A stretch of 55,113 nucleotides of DNA from Acidimicrobiales bacterium (GCA_030448105.1 JAUJNP010000003.1:137938-193050), one strand, 5' to 3'. Shown: positions 42,857 through 51,608, counted from the first letter of the stretch. Notes: a model not told the origin generated them from the sequence alone. A program made the numbers and translations.

Positions 42857-43553
42857 GGGGGTCGTCGGTGGCGTCCTCGCCGAGGCGGCCGGCGAACGCG
42901 GGCAGGCCCTCGCCTCCCAGCTCGGTGAGGGCGTGGCGCCGGCCGAGGAGGGCGAGCAGGAGCGCCTCCCCCGGGCCGGTGACCTCGGGCCCGTCGCCCC
43001 AGGAGAAGTCGACGTCGGTGGCCCGGAACGACAGCCCCCTGGCCCTTCGCCTGGCCCCGAACACCGACCCGAGCTTCGGGGTGGCGGGCAGGACGGCAAG
43101 GAGCCGCTCGGCGCGCACCTGGCGGGGGTGACCGAGGGGGCGGCGGATGTCCTGGTGGTGCACGAGGCGGTCGAGCAGCGTGAGGCGGGGCGGGAACACC
43201 CGGCAGGTGCCGGCCCAGGGGTCGCGCCGGTCGAAGGCGTCGAGCAGCTCGTCAGGGCAGCGACCCTCGGCCCGCCGGATGGAGTAGTGGTGCCCGGAGC
43301 GGTCGGAGCTGAACCCGAACCGGGCCAGGCGGACGGGCAGGGTGCTGAGACGCATCTCGTTGCCGTAGAGGATGTGGCCGACCACGTCGCGCACCCGCCA
43401 ACCCGTGCACAACGATGGCCGGTTCCAGTCCTCGGGGGCGAGGGTGTGGAGGTAGGCGGAGAAGTCGGCGTTCTCCGCGTCGTGCAGCTCTCTGTAGGAC
43501 GACGACGGGGCCCGGGAACTTTCCGGTGGGTCTGACGGGTAGGTGGGCGCCAT
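42840..43553 (-). CDS. DinB/maleylpyruvate isomerase-like protein (TIGR03083-type)
   Basis: The 237-residue protein has [20 protein letters not shown], then [20 protein letters not shown] (the conserved C-GW and His), then [17 protein letters not shown], the usual mycothiol/metal-site pattern. The C-terminal part includes [20 protein letters not shown], like the SCP2-type tail in this group. The start at 43553 follows GAGGAGGA 7 bases upstream. The substrate is unknown. The longer frame upstream is the antisense of small genes and is discarded. Confidence 0.85.
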   Translation of the reverse strand: MAPTYPSDPPESSRAPSSSYRELHDAENADFSAYLHTLAPEDWNRPSLCTGWRVRDVVGHILYGNEMRLSTLPVRLARFGFSSDRSGHHYSIRRAEGRCPDELLDAFDRRDPWAGTCRVFPPRLTLLDRLVHHQDIRRPLGHPRQVRAERLLAVLPATPKLGSVFGARRRARGLSFRATDVDFSWGDGPEVTGPGEALLLALLGRRHALTELGGEGLPAFAGRLGEDATDDPLSRPS

Positions 43554-43641
43554 GATCAGAATCCTCCTCATCATCCTCGTCATCGTCATCATCCTCGCCG
43601 TCGTCGGTGGCACCCGCGCTCGCGGCCGCCGGGGCCTGTAG
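43552..43641 (+). CDS. Small single-helix membrane protein
   Basis: The 29-residue frame reads [20 protein letters not shown] followed by a basic end (TRARGRRGL), a typical small membrane protein with positive-inside tail. The ATG shares bases with the divergent DinB-like start (CATG). A weak AGGTGGG precedes it. The hydrophobic run comes from low-complexity ATC/CTC/GTC codons, so it could be chance. The next small frame follows 8 bp later. Confidence 0.4.
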   Translation: MIRILLIILVIVIILAVVGGTRARGRRGL

Positions 43642-43649
43642 GAGCGATC

Positions 43650-43832
43650 GTGGCTGATGCCGACGACGAGACCGAGCAGGACCGGGTTGAGGACGACGAG
43701 GGGGGCGACGGTGTCCTCGAGCGCATGCGGGGCACCGGGGTAGGGGTCGAGGACCCGAACATCGTCGGCGACGTCGGCCCCACCGATGTCGCCCCCGGCT
43801 CCGACCCCGACGGAGGCGTCGAACCGGAGTGA
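43650..43832 (+). CDS. Small acidic protein of unknown function
   Basis: The 60-residue frame starts with GTG (VADADDETEQDRVEDDEGGD) and contains MRGTGVGVEDPNIVGDVGPT. It is strongly acidic and probably disordered. GGAG lies 6 bases upstream of the start, just after the stop of the small membrane protein. I know no family; third-position G/C and the ribosome binding site support coding. Confidence 0.45.
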   Translation: MADADDETEQDRVEDDEGGDGVLERMRGTGVGVEDPNIVGDVGPTDVAPGSDPDGGVEPE

Positions 43833-43858
43833 CTCACGCCCCGCCAGCAGCGGCCGCG

Positions 43859-44617
43859 CTAGCGGTGCTCGGGGTTCTCGAAGTCGAAGCGGCATCCTGC
43901 ATCCCACAACGTGCGCTGGTTGCCGTGGGCCGGGAACCCACCGGCGTCCTTCAGCATCCTCGCAAGGTGCAGCAGGTTCCAGGCCATGAAGGTGGCGTTG
44001 CGGTTGGTGAAGTCGTTGGCGGGCCCGCCTGAGCCCTCGTCGAGGTAGGAGGGACCGGGGCCGGCCTCGCCCACCCAGGCGGCGTCGCCCTGCGGCGGCA
44101 CGCAGTACCCGAGGTGCTGGAGCGAGTAGAGGATGTTCATGGCGCAGTGCTTGGCGCCGTCCTCGTTGCCGGTCACGATGCAGCCGCCCACCCGGCCGTA
44201 GTAGGCGTACTGGCCCTCGTCGTTCAGCTCCGCCGAGTTGCCGTACAGGCGCTCGATGAGCCGGGTGCACACCGAAGACTTGTCACCCAGCCAGATCGGG
44301 GTGCCCACCACCAGGATGTCGGCCGCCATCACCCGCTCGAAGAGGGCCGGCCACCCGTCGGTGTCGGCGCCGTGCTCCCGCATGTCCGGGTAGACGCCGG
44401 GCGGGAGGTCGAGGTCGACGGCCCTCACCCGGTCGACGGCCACCCCGTTGGCCGCCATGATCGCCGCCCCGACGTCGATGAGCCCGTCGGTGTGGGACCG
44501 CTCCGGTGAGCGCTTGAGGGTGCAGTTGACCATCAGGGCGCGAAGGTCGGAGTAGTCCGCAGGACTGGTGTCGCAGAGCTCGCGTTGGAGGTCGTTGAGG
44601 GGAATGTCGGTGGTCAT
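43859..44617 (-). CDS. Flavodoxin-like FMN reductase family protein
   Basis: The 252-residue protein contains LRALMVNCTLKRSPERSHTD (phosphate-binding loop of FMN), then ADILVVGTPIWLGDKSSVCT, then AYYGRVGGCIVTGNEDGAKH. This is the NADPH-dependent FMN reductase/flavodoxin pattern, with the CAMNILYSLQHLGY helix after it. It should bind FMN and transfer electrons; partners are unknown. The ATG at 44617 gives MTTDIPLNDLQRELCDT. It stands alone. Confidence 0.88.
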   Translation of the reverse strand: MTTDIPLNDLQRELCDTSPADYSDLRALMVNCTLKRSPERSHTDGLIDVGAAIMAANGVAVDRVRAVDLDLPPGVYPDMREHGADTDGWPALFERVMAADILVVGTPIWLGDKSSVCTRLIERLYGNSAELNDEGQYAYYGRVGGCIVTGNEDGAKHCAMNILYSLQHLGYCVPPQGDAAWVGEAGPGPSYLDEGSGGPANDFTNRNATFMAWNLLHLARMLKDAGGFPAHGNQRTLWDAGCRFDFENPEHR

Positions 44618-44721
44618 TGCCGCACGGTAGGTGGACGCGCCTGGGGGCGTGGGAGGGATGCGACGGCCCTCGACCGCCTTGGCCCTGTCGGTGGACGGGG
44701 GCGGTCGTCGATGCTGCGCCC

Positions 44722-44853
44722 ATGGACCATCGCATCACGACCGCGCCCTCGGCTGTCCTCGACCCCGGCGTCGCCGAACCAGCGGAGGCGGCCGAGCGCT
44801 TCGTCCGCCGGCTCCGAACCGAGACGCATCCCTCGGACGTGCTGGCGCGGTGA
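44722..44853 (+). other. Possible short gene or gene remnant
   Basis: A 43-residue frame reads MDHRITTAPSAVLDPGVAEP followed by AEAAERFVRRLRTETHPSDV and LAR. It looks like the start of a longer protein cut short, and has no convincing ribosome binding site. The 290 bp between the flavodoxin-like gene and the HAD gene otherwise show nothing I can support. Confidence 0.2.
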
Positions 44854-44910
44854 AGGGCTCCCCGTGGCGCACCGGGCCGGAACCGGGCTCCTCGGCCCCA
44901 ACACCCCGTC

Positions 44911-45636
44911 CTAGGTGGGAGGAGGCGGAGCCGGTTCCATGGCGCGCGCCGCCCGGTGGACCCGGGCGAGGGTGGCCAGGTCCACGCCCTCGAGGGTGTC
45001 GAGGACGGCATCGGCCTCGGACAGGTCGGCGTGGCGGGTGATGGTGTTGGGCACGGCCACGCACACCAGCCCGGCCGCCCTGGCGGCGCGGACCCCGGGG
45101 GGCGAGTCCTCCAGGGCCAACATCCGGGCCGGCTCGGTCCCCAGCTCGGCGGCGAGCACGGCGTAGACGTCGGGCGCAGGTTTGCGGGCCTCCACCACGT
45201 CGCCCCCCACGGTCAGGTCGACCATGCCGGCGATGCCGAACTGCTCGAGGTGCTCGTTGACCCAGATGCTCGACGAGCTCGACGCCACGCCGACGGCCAG
45301 GCCCTCGTGGCGGATCTCGGCCATGAGCGCCACCACCCCGGGGTTCGGCGTGAGGTGGGCGCGGCACTCGGCATCGAGGTCGCGCCGCAGCGCCACCAGC
45401 TCGTCGCGGTCGAGCTCGTGACCGAGGAGCGCCTCCAGCGGACCGAGCCAGTCGTCCTCGCCCGCTCGACCCACCGAGCCCGCCCACTCCTCGAGCCCGA
45501 TCTCCACGCCGTGGAGGCGGTACACCTCGGCAGTGGCGGAGAACGAGCAGCCCTCGGTGTCGCAGATCAGCCCGTCGAAGCCGAAGGCGACCGCGGTGAG
45601 GGCGCCGTCGACGAGGGCAGGGTCGTCGGCGGGCAC
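44911..45636 (-). CDS. HAD-IA family protein lacking the nucleophile Asp
   Basis: The 241-residue protein is a beta-phosphoglucomutase-like HAD. Motif I, expected as F-D-x-D-G, reads AFGFDGLICDTE near residue 15, with Gly in place of the catalytic nucleophile (codon GGC for GAC). Motif II Ser is in VGVASSSSSIWVNEHLEQFG, the Lys is in VEARKPAPDVYAVLA, and motif IV is ALEDSPPGVRAARAAG. The protein may therefore bind but not turn over a phosphate, unless the base is wrong. The GTG at 45636 lies 11 bp after the TetR stop on the same strand. Confidence 0.87.
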   Translation of the reverse strand: MPADDPALVDGALTAVAFGFDGLICDTEGCSFSATAEVYRLHGVEIGLEEWAGSVGRAGEDDWLGPLEALLGHELDRDELVALRRDLDAECRAHLTPNPGVVALMAEIRHEGLAVGVASSSSSIWVNEHLEQFGIAGMVDLTVGGDVVEARKPAPDVYAVLAAELGTEPARMLALEDSPPGVRAARAAGLVCVAVPNTITRHADLSEADAVLDTLEGVDLATLARVHRAARAMEPAPPPPT

Positions 45637-45647
45637 GGGCGCCGACG

Positions 45648-46268
45648 CTAGCGAGTCGGCTCGTTGCGGGTGTCGAGGGCTCCGAGGCCCTCCCAGACGA
45701 GGGCGACGAGGTAGTCGACGAGGGTGTCGCGGGCGATGGTGCGGCGGTCCACCCACCAGTCGCCGGCCAGGTTGACCATGCCGACGATGGCATAGGCCCA
45801 CGGTTCAGCCGCGCCCGAGTCGGCGCCGATGGCGCGCAGGCGGTCGCCCATCACCACCGCCACCAGGCGCGACACCTCGTGCACCAACCCGGGGATGGGC
45901 CGGTCGGGTGAGCTGGCCAACCGCTCGGTGAGGAAGCGGTACAGCTGGGGGTCGCGCTCGATGAGGCCGACGTAGGCGTCGATGGTCGCCCGGACGACGC
46001 CGCGTGGGTCCTCCCAACCGACGGGGGCGCCCCCGAGCGCGGTGGTGAGCACGTCGGTGAGCTCGGTGGCGAAGCGCTCCCCGAGGGCGTGCAGGAGCCC
46101 GTCGCGATCTCCGAAGACCCGGTAGAGGATCGGCTTGGTGACCCCGGCCTCCTTGGCCATCGACTCCATGGACGCGCCGGGGCCCTCACGGCGCACCACC
46201 GCGATGGCGGCGTCGAGGAACGCCTCACGGCGCTCGAGCACCTCGTGTGACGAACGCCGCCGGCCCAT
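45648..46268 (-). CDS. TetR family regulator
   Basis: The 206-residue protein starts MGRRRSSHEVLERREAFLDA. The helix-turn-helix is MESMAKEAGVTKPILYRVFG followed by DRDGLLHALGERFATELTDV. The ligand domain resembles AcrR-type regulators of lipid genes. It is divergent from the diiron oxygenase gene at 46353, and the palindrome TGTTACC-GAT-GGTAACA lies between them. It likely represses both genes. The longer upstream frame crosses this operator and is rejected. Confidence 0.9.
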   Translation of the reverse strand: MGRRRSSHEVLERREAFLDAAIAVVRREGPGASMESMAKEAGVTKPILYRVFGDRDGLLHALGERFATELTDVLTTALGGAPVGWEDPRGVVRATIDAYVGLIERDPQLYRFLTERLASSPDRPIPGLVHEVSRLVAVVMGDRLRAIGADSGAAEPWAYAIVGMVNLAGDWWVDRRTIARDTLVDYLVALVWEGLGALDTRNEPTR

Positions 46269-46304
46269 CCGGACAGTTTGGCGTTGACGGGGGAAACAAG
46301 ATTG

Positions 46305-46321
46305 TGTTACCGATGGTAACA
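46305..46321. promoter_or_regulatory. TetR operator with overlapping promoter, TGTTACCGATGGTAACA
   Basis: A perfect 7-bp inverted repeat with a 3-bp centre. TTGACG at 46284-46289, a good -35 box, is placed so that the -10 region (about 46307-46312) of the rightward promoter lies inside the palindrome. TetR binding would block transcription of the diiron oxygenase. Confidence 0.7.
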
Positions 46322-46352
46322 ACAAACGACCACCGACCGGAGGTCATGACCC

Positions 46353-47318
46353 ATGACCATCACCGAACCCTCTGCTCGCCCTTCGGCGCCCGGCAGCGCT
46401 CCCCTCGAGGTCGATCGCGCCGCCGTCGCCGCCAAGGTGCGCCGCCTCTCCTCGGCCGCCGCCAAGCGGGTCATCGAGCCCGACGTCGACGTGCCCGGGC
46501 ACGTGGGCGACGGCCAGCTCCTGCCCGACGACCTGCTCAGCGTCTCCGGCCTCGACCTCGACCTCACCGCCGAGCAGCGCAGGGTCCTCTCCCGCGAGGA
46601 GGTCGGCTCCATCACCAACTCCGGCATCGCCTTCGAGGCGGTGCTGGAGGCGGGCTTCGCCCTCGAGATCGCCTACCGCTCGGACATGACCGATCCCCGG
46701 GTGGAGTTCCTGCTCCACGAGATCGGCGAGGAGACCCGTCACCAGCGCCTCTTCATCCGGATGCTGCACGACATCCGCCCCCAGGCCCAGCACCCGCTGG
46801 ACAAGCGGCTGTTCCGGTTCTTCGAGCGCCTGGGCGTGGGCCAGGTCATCCGGCGGCCGGCGGTGCTCTACGCCCTCGTGCTCGGCGGCGAGGAGATCCC
46901 CGACCTGTTCCAGAAGCGGGCGTCCGAGCACCCCGACACCGACCCCTTCGTGAAGGCCGTCAACCGCTACCACCGCCAGGAGGAGGCCCGCCACCTCTCC
47001 TACGCCCGGGCGGTGCTGCCCGAGGTGTGGGAGAACGCCCCGGCCGTGGATCGGTTCGCGGTGCGCCGCATCGTCCCCCGCATCATCCAGGGCATGTTCG
47101 ACCTGATCGTGCACCCCGGCGTCTACGAGGTGATCGGGCTGCCCGGCTGGGACACCTGGAAGCAGGCCAAGGCGTCGCCCAACCGGGTGGCGCTGCGCCA
47201 CGAGGCCACCCGCCCGGTCCTCGGTGCCCTGATCGACGCCGGCGCCATCCGCAAGGGCCGCGTCCCCCGGCCCTGGCGCCAGCTCTGCGGCGTCGACGCC
47301 CACGGCGAGCAGCGTTGA
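46353..47318 (+). CDS. AurF-like diiron oxygenase family protein
   Basis: The 321-residue helical protein has the paired diiron motifs FLLHEIGEETRHQRLFIRML near residue 125 and VNRYHRQEEARHLSYARAVL near residue 205 (ExxRH twice), with an earlier Glu in AGFALEIAYRSDM. These match p-aminobenzoate N-oxygenase AurF-type proteins. Substrates of chromosomal paralogues are unknown and may be lipids or aromatics. The ATG at 46353 begins MTITEPSARPSAPG. It is probably controlled by the divergent TetR through the operator at 46305. Confidence 0.87.
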   Translation: MTITEPSARPSAPGSAPLEVDRAAVAAKVRRLSSAAAKRVIEPDVDVPGHVGDGQLLPDDLLSVSGLDLDLTAEQRRVLSREEVGSITNSGIAFEAVLEAGFALEIAYRSDMTDPRVEFLLHEIGEETRHQRLFIRMLHDIRPQAQHPLDKRLFRFFERLGVGQVIRRPAVLYALVLGGEEIPDLFQKRASEHPDTDPFVKAVNRYHRQEEARHLSYARAVLPEVWENAPAVDRFAVRRIVPRIIQGMFDLIVHPGVYEVIGLPGWDTWKQAKASPNRVALRHEATRPVLGALIDAGAIRKGRVPRPWRQLCGVDAHGEQR

Positions 47319-47392
47319 TGGCGACCGCTCGCGGGGCTTCGCGCCGGTGACCCGCACCTGACCTGACCTGCCCGCCGTTAGCATCGCTGACC

Positions 47393-48520
47393 GTGCCCGA
47401 CTCGCCGGTGGAACGCGCCCGTCGCATCGCCGCGGAGGTGCTCATCCCCGCCGCCGAGGCCACCGACCAGGCCGACCTGGTGCCGACCACGCACCTGGCC
47501 CGCCTGGCCGACGCCGGGCTGTTCGCCGTCTACGGTCCCGCCACCCACGGCGGCACGCCCGCCCCGGGTCCACAGGTGCGGGCCGTGCACCGGGTGCTGG
47601 GCGGCGCGTGCGGCGTCACCTACTTCGTGTGGGCCCAGCACCAGGGCCCGGTGATGCTCCTGGCATCGAGCCCCAACGCCGAGCTGCGCGACCGCTGGCT
47701 GCCCCGCCTGTGCCGGGGCGAGGTGGTCGGCGGCACCGCCTTCGCCCACCTCCGCCGGCCCGGCCCGCCGGCGGTGCTGGCCACGCCGAGCGACGGCGGG
47801 TGGCGCCTCGACGGCGAGGCGCCGTGGGCCAGCTCTTGGGGCCGGGCCGGGGTGTACTCGGTCGCCGCCTTCACGCCCGATGGCGACGTGCTCTGGGTGC
47901 TGGTCGAGGGCCACCCCCAGCCGGGTCTGTCGGCGTCTGCGCCGCTGGCGCTGGCGGTGATGCAGGCCACCGGTACGGTGCGGTTGCGCTTCGAGCGGTT
48001 CGAGGTCCCCGCCGACCAGGTGATCCTGCAACTGCCACCCGACCTGTGGTGGGCGATCGACGACGGCATCTCCGCCCGGCTCAACCCGGCCGTGCTCGGC
48101 GTCGCCGACCGGGCGCTCGCCCTGCTGGGGGAGCGGACTGCAGAGGAGCGCGGGGCGGGCGTCGACCTGGGGGAGGCGCTGGGTGCCGAGCTGGGCGCCT
48201 GCGCAACGCGCAACGAGGCGCTGGCGGCCGACGCCGACGCCGGGTCGGTCGACCTCGACGCCCTCGCCGACGGGCGGGCGTGGGGCATCGACCTGGCCCA
48301 GCGAGCTGCCCTGGCGCTGCTCACCGCCACCGGCGGGCGCGGGGTCGAGCTCGCCTCTCCCCCGCAACGCCTTGTGCGGGAAGCGGCCTTCTACGCCATC
48401 CAGGCCCAGACCCGGCCCGGCCGGGACGCGTCGCTGCGACGGGCGGCTCAAGCCGGCAGCGCGCCGGAGGAGGGACCACCGCCGGCCACCGAGGCCAGTG
48501 TGGCCGTCATCGGCGGCTGA
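47393..48520 (+). CDS. Acyl-CoA dehydrogenase-like flavoprotein
   Basis: The 375-residue protein follows the acyl-CoA dehydrogenase fold: an N-terminal helical domain (THLARLADAGLFAVYGPATH), a middle beta region (AFAHLRRPGPPAVLATPSDG, WRLDGEAPWASSWGRAGVYS) and a C-terminal helical domain (LALLTATGGRGVELASPPQR). The usual catalytic Glu is not obvious, so it may act as a monooxygenase or a structural member. The GTG at 47393 (VPDSPVERARRIAAEVL) is the start. The next gene begins 26 bp later. Confidence 0.82.
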   Translation: MPDSPVERARRIAAEVLIPAAEATDQADLVPTTHLARLADAGLFAVYGPATHGGTPAPGPQVRAVHRVLGGACGVTYFVWAQHQGPVMLLASSPNAELRDRWLPRLCRGEVVGGTAFAHLRRPGPPAVLATPSDGGWRLDGEAPWASSWGRAGVYSVAAFTPDGDVLWVLVEGHPQPGLSASAPLALAVMQATGTVRLRFERFEVPADQVILQLPPDLWWAIDDGISARLNPAVLGVADRALALLGERTAEERGAGVDLGEALGAELGACATRNEALAADADAGSVDLDALADGRAWGIDLAQRAALALLTATGGRGVELASPPQRLVREAAFYAIQAQTRPGRDASLRRAAQAGSAPEEGPPPATEASVAVIGG

Positions 48521-48546
48521 GCACCCCACCCCGAGACCGAACCCCG

Positions 48547-49026
48547 GTGAGCACCCCTAGGACCCCCGCCGCCGAGCCTCGCCGCGACGTCCGCCTGCTC
48601 GGCCTCCCCGTCGCCGAGTTCCTCGGCCTCCAGGTGCACTTCGACGACGTGGTCCGGGAGCTCCAGCTCATCGAGGTGGGGCGGAGCCAGGGGCTGACGA
48701 CCTCGGGCGCCCTCCGGGCGCTGGCGGTGGAGGTTCAGCACGACATCTCCGGCGACCGGCGCCGCATCCACGAGCAGGCGCTTGCCGCCCAAGCGAGCGG
48801 TGACGACACCGTCGACGTGGTCATCGACCTGGGCCCACGGGCCGTGGCCGACGTCGGCCGCCTGGTCGGGCTGGTGGAGGAGGTCGACGCCCAGAGCCGG
48901 GCGGGGAACCTGTTGACCCCGCCCGCGCCTCCGCGGCTTCTCGACCTGCTGCGCTGGTTGGCCGACGAGGTGGCGGGCCAGCTCCGGGACGGGCGTCCGC
49001 CCCGCCCCTACGCCCGCTCCACCTGA
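48547..49026 (+). CDS. Hypothetical protein
   Basis: The 159-residue protein starts with GTG and contains VRLLGLPVAEFLGLQVHFDD followed by VVRELQLIEVG, a pattern I associate with small proteins found beside sensor ATPases or phosphatases in actinobacteria. The middle is TVDVVIDLGPRAVADVGRLV. No motif gives a function and no membrane segment is seen. A long open frame covering both this gene and the end of the preceding one is a shadow upstream of 48547. Confidence 0.65.
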   Translation: MSTPRTPAAEPRRDVRLLGLPVAEFLGLQVHFDDVVRELQLIEVGRSQGLTTSGALRALAVEVQHDISGDRRRIHEQALAAQASGDDTVDVVIDLGPRAVADVGRLVGLVEEVDAQSRAGNLLTPPAPPRLLDLLRWLADEVAGQLRDGRPPRPYARST

Positions 49027-49068
49027 GCCTCGGCCGGCCCGTGGTCTCAGCCGGTCAGGCCCCGCCGG

Positions 49069-49770
49069 TCAGGCGCCCGGCTGGCTCACGCCGGCCACGT
49101 CGTCCTCCAACGTGGCCAGGACGTGGCCGATCAACTGTGAGCGGGCCACCTCCTTGGTCCGGGCGTAGGCGCCGGCCCGCAGCTCTCCGAGGCGGGCGGC
49201 CTCGGCCACCGCCTCGTCCACCACGTCGCCGGCCGGCACCACCCGGTCGAGGTACCCGGCGGCGACCGCGCCGGCGGGGTCGTAGATGTGGGCGCCCATG
49301 GTGGCGGGGCCGAAGTGGGCGGGGGCCAGCCGGGCCCGGGCCAGCTCCACCGCGAACACGGGCAGGGCCATGCCGATGGCCACCTCGTTGAGGCCGATCT
49401 TCGCCGTCCCCTCGGCACCGATGCGATGGTCGCAGACCAGGAGCAGGAGGGCGCCGGCGGCGATGGCGTGGCCGGTGCCCGCCGCCACCGTGGGCAGGCC
49501 CAGCCCGTAGAGCCGCATCATCAGGCGGGCGCCGGGGACCACCAGGCTCCGCATGCTGTCGGTGCCGGCGGTCATGGCGGCTAGGTCGAAGCCGGCGCTG
49601 AACCGGCCGTCCCGGCCCGCCAGCACCAGCGCCCGGGCCTCGGCCTCGGCCCGGTCGAGGGCGGCGTCGAGCTGTTCGAGGGTGGCGTGGGAGATGGCGT
49701 TGGCCTTGCCGTCGTCCAGGGTCAGGACGGCGACTCCGTCGTCGAGGCGGTAGGAGAGCACGTCGGTCAT
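49069..49770 (-). CDS. Enoyl-CoA hydratase/isomerase family protein
   Basis: The 233-residue protein starts MTDVLSYRLDDGVAVLTLDD and contains GRFSAGFDLAAM (first oxyanion loop) and AAGTGHAIAAGALLLLVCDH with RIGAEGTAKIGLNEVAIGMA (second oxyanion and catalytic region). This is the crotonase fold, acting on acyl-CoA thioesters. The catalytic Glu pair is only partly conserved, so the exact reaction is open. The ATG at 49770 is preferred over a GTG 3 bp upstream. Its stop is 42 bp from that of the convergent hypothetical gene. Confidence 0.9.
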   Translation of the reverse strand: MTDVLSYRLDDGVAVLTLDDGKANAISHATLEQLDAALDRAEAEARALVLAGRDGRFSAGFDLAAMTAGTDSMRSLVVPGARLMMRLYGLGLPTVAAGTGHAIAAGALLLLVCDHRIGAEGTAKIGLNEVAIGMALPVFAVELARARLAPAHFGPATMGAHIYDPAGAVAAGYLDRVVPAGDVVDEAVAEAARLGELRAGAYARTKEVARSQLIGHVLATLEDDVAGVSQPGA

Positions 49771-49838
49771 CACCGCACGCTACGGGCCGGGGGAGCCCTC
49801 CCCAGCGTGGCCGGCGCCGGCCGGGGTACATCGCGCCC

Positions 49839-50474
49839 ATGGCACAGCCCGGTCCACCGCCGCCGTGGGGCAACGTCGCCCAGCGCCCACCGAAGCCGCT
49901 CCCGAAGTGGCCGTTCGTCCTCGGAGGCGGGATCCTCCTCTTCGCCGTGACCGCGTTCGCGCTGATCTTCATCGTGCCCTTCGCCATCATGGGCAAGGTC
50001 TTCACCGACCTCGACCGGGCCAGCACCTCGGCCAAGCTCGACCGGGCCGCCCGCACGCGGGTGGCCGAGGCGGTGGGGCCACCGGCCGGCTACGTCGAGG
50101 CCGGGCGGGTCGAGGACCGGGCGTGCATCACCGACTGCGCCGGCGTGAAGCTGGTGTTCCTGCCGGCGAGCGGCACCGCGCCGGAGGACCTGCGCTCCGT
50201 GCTCGGGCAGTGGGTGGAGGCCAGCGGCGTGGCGCTGGCCGACCGCCGCCGCACCGAGGACTTCCTCCGGTGCGCCGAGTCGCGGGCCACCTCGGGCGGG
50301 GGCGACTGCCGCCTGAGCGGTCGCAAGCATGGCCAGCCGGTGACGTTCGTGACCACCGACGCGGCCGACGTCGATCACCCGGCCTGGTCCGGGCGCGAGC
50401 GGGTGGAGCTGGTGGTGGGGCCGGAGCCCTCAGCTGGGAGCGGCCACCCCGGCACCACCCCGACCACCCGCTGA
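49839..50474 (+). CDS. Membrane-anchored hypothetical protein
   Basis: The 211-residue protein has a Pro-rich N-terminus (MAQPGPPPPWGNVAQRPPKP), one hydrophobic helix (FVLGGGILLFAVTAFALIFI), then an extracytoplasmic domain with cysteines in DRACITDCAGVKLVF and FLRCAESRATSGGGDCRL that could form disulfides. No family is recognised. Its last 45 bp overlap the end of the convergent site-2 protease gene. Confidence 0.75.
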   Translation: MAQPGPPPPWGNVAQRPPKPLPKWPFVLGGGILLFAVTAFALIFIVPFAIMGKVFTDLDRASTSAKLDRAARTRVAEAVGPPAGYVEAGRVEDRACITDCAGVKLVFLPASGTAPEDLRSVLGQWVEASGVALADRRRTEDFLRCAESRATSGGGDCRLSGRKHGQPVTFVTTDAADVDHPAWSGRERVELVVGPEPSAGSGHPGTTPTTR

Positions 50475-51608
50475 GCGCTGCATCGCCCGCTCGCCCGACT
50501 CGGGCCCCACGACGCCGGCGACCCGGCCGTCGGGCTGGAGGACGAGCACCCGATCGGTGGCGCCGGAGCGGGCCCGCTGCAGGGTGGACAGCACCGGGTC
50601 GTCCACCGAGGCCGTTTGCACCCGGGCGATGGGGAAGGCCAGGTCGCTGAGGCGCAGCGTGTTCCACAGTCGGGGGTCGCTGGCCCGCACCACCTCGGCG
50701 GTGAGCAGGCCGGTGATGCGCCCGTCGAGGCCCTGCACCGGGAAGGCGGTGTGGGGGGCGTAGGCACCCGCGCCCGTCACCAGGTCGCCGACGGTCATCC
50801 ACTCGGGCAGCACCGGTGGGTCGGCGTCCATGACCTCGCCCAGGCGCACCCCCCGCAGCACGCCGAGCGAGGCCGAGGACCGCAGCTCGCTGCTGGCGCT
50901 GGCGAAGATGTAGCCGCCCACGAACAGCAGCCAGATGCCGTTGTCGCCGCCCCCGTCGCCGCCGAGGCCACCGCGGCCGAAGGTCAACATGGCGCCGACG
51001 GCAAGCAGGACGGCGCCGAGCACCTGGCCCACCCGGGCGGCGGCCCGTTGGGCCCGGGTCTGGTCGCCGCTCTGCAGCCAGAGCAGGGCGCCCAGCACCC
51101 GGCCGCCGTCGAGGGGCGCGCCCGGCAGCAGGTTGAACGCCGCCAGCAACAGGTTGATGAGGGCCAGCCAACCGAACAGGTTGGCGGCCAGCTCGACGGC
51201 CCCGCCGGCGCCGTCCAACGCCCGGTGCAGGAGGTAGAACCCGGCGCCGACGGCCGCGCTGGTGAGAGGGCCCACGCCGGCGATGCGCAGCTCCGCACCG
51301 GCGGTGCGGGCCTCGTGCTCGAGCTTGGCCAGCCCCCCGAGCAGCCACAGGCTGATGCCTTGGACGCCAATCCCCTCACGCCGGGCCACGAGGGCGTGAC
51401 CCACCTCGTGGGCCAGGAGCGACCCGAAGAACAGCAACGCCCCACCGAGGCCGGCCGCCCAGTAGGCAGCGGTGGACTGGCCGGGGACCTCGAAGGGGAA
51501 GCGGTTCTCGGCCAGGGTGACGGCGTAGAGCAGGCCGATCAGCGGCACGAGCCAGCTCATCCCCACCCGGATGCCGGCGATGCGGCCGAGGGGGATGTCG
51601 CGACCCAC
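50430..51608 (-). CDS. Site-2 protease (M50) family membrane metalloprotease
   Basis: The 392-residue protein has the zinc motif HEVGH in GSLLAHEVGHALVARREGIG near residue 65 and the third ligand region FNLLPGAPLDGGRVLGALLW near residue 160. Transmembrane segments surround both, and a C-terminal CBS-like regulatory part follows (VLPEWMTVGDLVTGAGAYAP, DPVLSTLQRARSGATDRVLV). It should cut transmembrane substrates such as anti-sigma factors in the membrane. The GTG at 51608 gives GRDIPLGRIAGIRVGMSW, the usual N-terminus of the SpoIVFB/Rip-like group. Confidence 0.92.
   Translation of the reverse strand: MGRDIPLGRIAGIRVGMSWLVPLIGLLYAVTLAENRFPFEVPGQSTAAYWAAGLGGALLFFGSLLAHEVGHALVARREGIGVQGISLWLLGGLAKLEHEARTAGAELRIAGVGPLTSAAVGAGFYLLHRALDGAGGAVELAANLFGWLALINLLLAAFNLLPGAPLDGGRVLGALLWLQSGDQTRAQRAAARVGQVLGAVLLAVGAMLTFGRGGLGGDGGGDNGIWLLFVGGYIFASASSELRSSASLGVLRGVRLGEVMDADPPVLPEWMTVGDLVTGAGAYAPHTAFPVQGLDGRITGLLTAEVVRASDPRLWNTLRLSDLAFPIARVQTASVDDPVLSTLQRARSGATDRVLVLQPDGRVAGVVGPESGERAMQRSAGGRGGAGVAAPS

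Noticed and set aside
47608..48546. Long open frame covering the acyl-CoA dehydrogenase-like gene in a second frame
   Set aside because: It is an Arg/Pro/Gly-rich shadow of the real gene; only the part after GTG 48547 is protein-like.
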